Part shown: piece after piece, positions 63,378 through 64,000 of the stretch
Layout of the letters: each line of letters opens with the position of its first letter
How positions within the stretch are numbered: position 1 is the first letter of the stretch
Assembly: GCA_016191845.1 (NCBI GenBank)
Contig: JACPVF010000017.1
Span: forward strand, 140,770 to 204,769
Length of the DNA stretch: 64,000 nt
DNA from: Chloroflexota bacterium
GTDB taxonomy: Bacteria > Chloroflexota > Anaerolineae > Anaerolineales > Villigracilaceae
Direction of reading: 5' to 3'
The notes under the pieces: generated by a model
Told to the model about the DNA's origin: nothing
Database searches by the model: none
Seen by the model: only the letters and a program-made list of their open reading frames with translations
Translations under genes and position numbers: made by a program

Positions 63378-63845
63378 ATGACCACTTACTGCGAGTACTG
63401 CCTCACCCATCCGGAAGATACCTTCAACAAGACCTATCACAACACCCAATACGGATTCCCTCTCGACGACGACAACCTGCTCTTCGAGCGTCTTGTCTTT
63501 GAGATTAACCAGGCGGGGTTGTCGTGGATCACCATTCTCAAAAAAGCGGATAGCTTCCGCCGCGCTTATCACAACTTTGACCTCGAAACCGTGGCGAATT
63601 ACACCGAAGCGGATCGCGCCCGCCTGCTGGCCGATGCAGGCATCATCCGCAACAGACTCAAGGTCAACGCAGCCATCGTCAACGCCCAGCGGATCCTGGA
63701 TCTGCGAGCCGAGCATGGCTCCTTCAAAGGCTGGCTGGACATGCATCACCCGCTCAGCAAGGACGAGTGGACCAAACTTTTCAAGAAGAACTTAACACAA
63801 TATCCTCCTCGCTATTCGGTAATTCACATGACACATGCAATTTGA
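63378..63845 (+). pseudogene. tag: 3-methyladenine DNA glycosylase I, C-terminus lost
   Basis: 155 codons. Residues 1-137 match the Tag family well: CEYCLTHPEDTFNKTYHNTQYG (Cys and His of the zinc site), NQAGLSWITILKK, AGIIRNRLKVNA and HHPLSKDEWTKLFKK. Family members continue with a G-G-E-I-V-N-E-F-L-type helix and a last zinc motif, ending near residue 185. Here the sequence after LFKK (63,788) becomes NLTQYPPRYSVIHMTHAI and stops, in AT-richer DNA. The enzyme would lack part of its zinc site and is probably inactive. The junction coincides with the end of a recombinase-like frame on the other strand. Confidence 0.85.
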
Positions 63846-64000
63846 TTTGATCGCCAAGGTCATGAAATTGAACTTTTACTTGGAAAAGCTCAAGCAAATC
63901 ACGCATATCTTCAAAGGTTGCTGCAGGTAGATTTCCTCGTACATTTGCTGATATTTCCAGAATTCTGTTTTCCAAATTAGGGCTGATTTCCAGCGCAGCC
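63781..64000 (-). CDS. C-terminus of a large serine recombinase (start outside window)
   Basis: About 72 residues are visible, open to the edge of the window, with the stop (TGA) at 63783-63781. The sequence VRGNLPAATFEDMRDLLELF followed by VKVQFHDLGDQIKLHVSCELP resembles the C-terminal tail of large serine recombinases, in which a D-[LM]-R-x-L-L-E-x-[LF] helix precedes alternating strands. Codon use is AT-richer than in the core genes. The catalytic domain would lie further right. The match is by family pattern only, and the strand and the truncated host gene on the other side support it. Confidence 0.55.
   Translation of the reverse strand, partial: AALEISPNLENRILEISANVRGNLPAATFEDMRDLLELFQVKVQFHDLGDQIKLHVSCELPNSEEDIVLSSS
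63789..64000. mobile_element. Right-hand edge of a probable integrative element inserted in tag
   Basis: Bases after ~63,789 are AT-richer and no longer continue the Tag sequence. A recombinase tail reads out of the element into tag. The element end lies about at 63,784-63,792 (AAGAAGAAC). The other end and the missing part of tag are outside the window. Confidence 0.6.

Overview
The window reads as a piece of a Gram-variable, moderately GC-rich bacterial chromosome, most probably a Chloroflexota of the class Anaerolineae. I base this on the style of the proteins: Pro/Thr-rich linkers in lipoproteins and envelope proteins, a RodZ-like protein with a P/T tail, a MoaD-like/MoeB-rhodanese/cystathionine-synthase run and sugar-scavenging operons. 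I also recognise the abundant short imperfect palindromes with arms like CCTGAGCGGAGC and GTCGAAGG. No rRNA, tRNA or CRISPR array was found, so the assignment is an inference.

Layout. The first ~960 bases are visibly AT-richer and hold a Crp-like regulator and a partial short-chain dehydrogenase; they abut a decapitated 2-oxoacid dehydrogenase E2 tail. Bases 1143-8273 hold a lipoprotein gene and a sugar operon (MFS transporter plus two cytoplasmic GH3 beta-glycosidases), divergent from a TetR gene with a clear operator in the shared promoter. Then come a large secreted beta-helix protein, a speD-speE polyamine operon, and a compact cassette (Tat-exported protein, PqqD-like protein, HPr-kinase-like protein, nucleotidyltransferase) that resembles peptide-tailoring machinery. 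Bases 15.5-33 kb are mostly housekeeping: MFS, hemW, a metallo-phosphatase-like protein, methyltransferase and thioredoxin, an EF-G2, the MoaD/MoeB/Cbs sulfur cluster, a UbiB-type kinase, alr, lspA, rluD and threonine aldolase.

Bases 33-54 kb hold an overlapping GGDEF / HD-GYP pair (synthesis and breakdown of cyclic di-GMP), rplI, a RodZ-like protein with two helix-turn-helix domains, rimO, murJ, folC (carrying two in-frame repeat insertions), lon, and an SDR-M24 peptidase pair. Bases 53.4-63.3 kb form a complete pentose regulon: a LacI repressor with a large palindromic operator, a YtfQ/YtfR/YtfT/YjfF-type ABC importer, an FGGY kinase, AraD and AraA. This imports a sugar, probably L-arabinose or arabinofuranose, and converts it to D-xylulose 5-phosphate.

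The last ~220 bases show a mobile-element junction. The tag gene (3-methyladenine DNA glycosylase I) loses its C-terminus at about 63,790, exactly where AT-richer DNA begins. On the opposite strand that DNA encodes what looks like the C-terminus of a large serine recombinase. The conserved core therefore appears to be bounded on both sides by acquired DNA.

Most starts were moved inward from the longest open frame where a Shine-Dalgarno sequence or a -10 hexamer decided it. Several genes have a -10 hexamer only 6-7 bases upstream of ATG, which suggests leaderless mRNAs.
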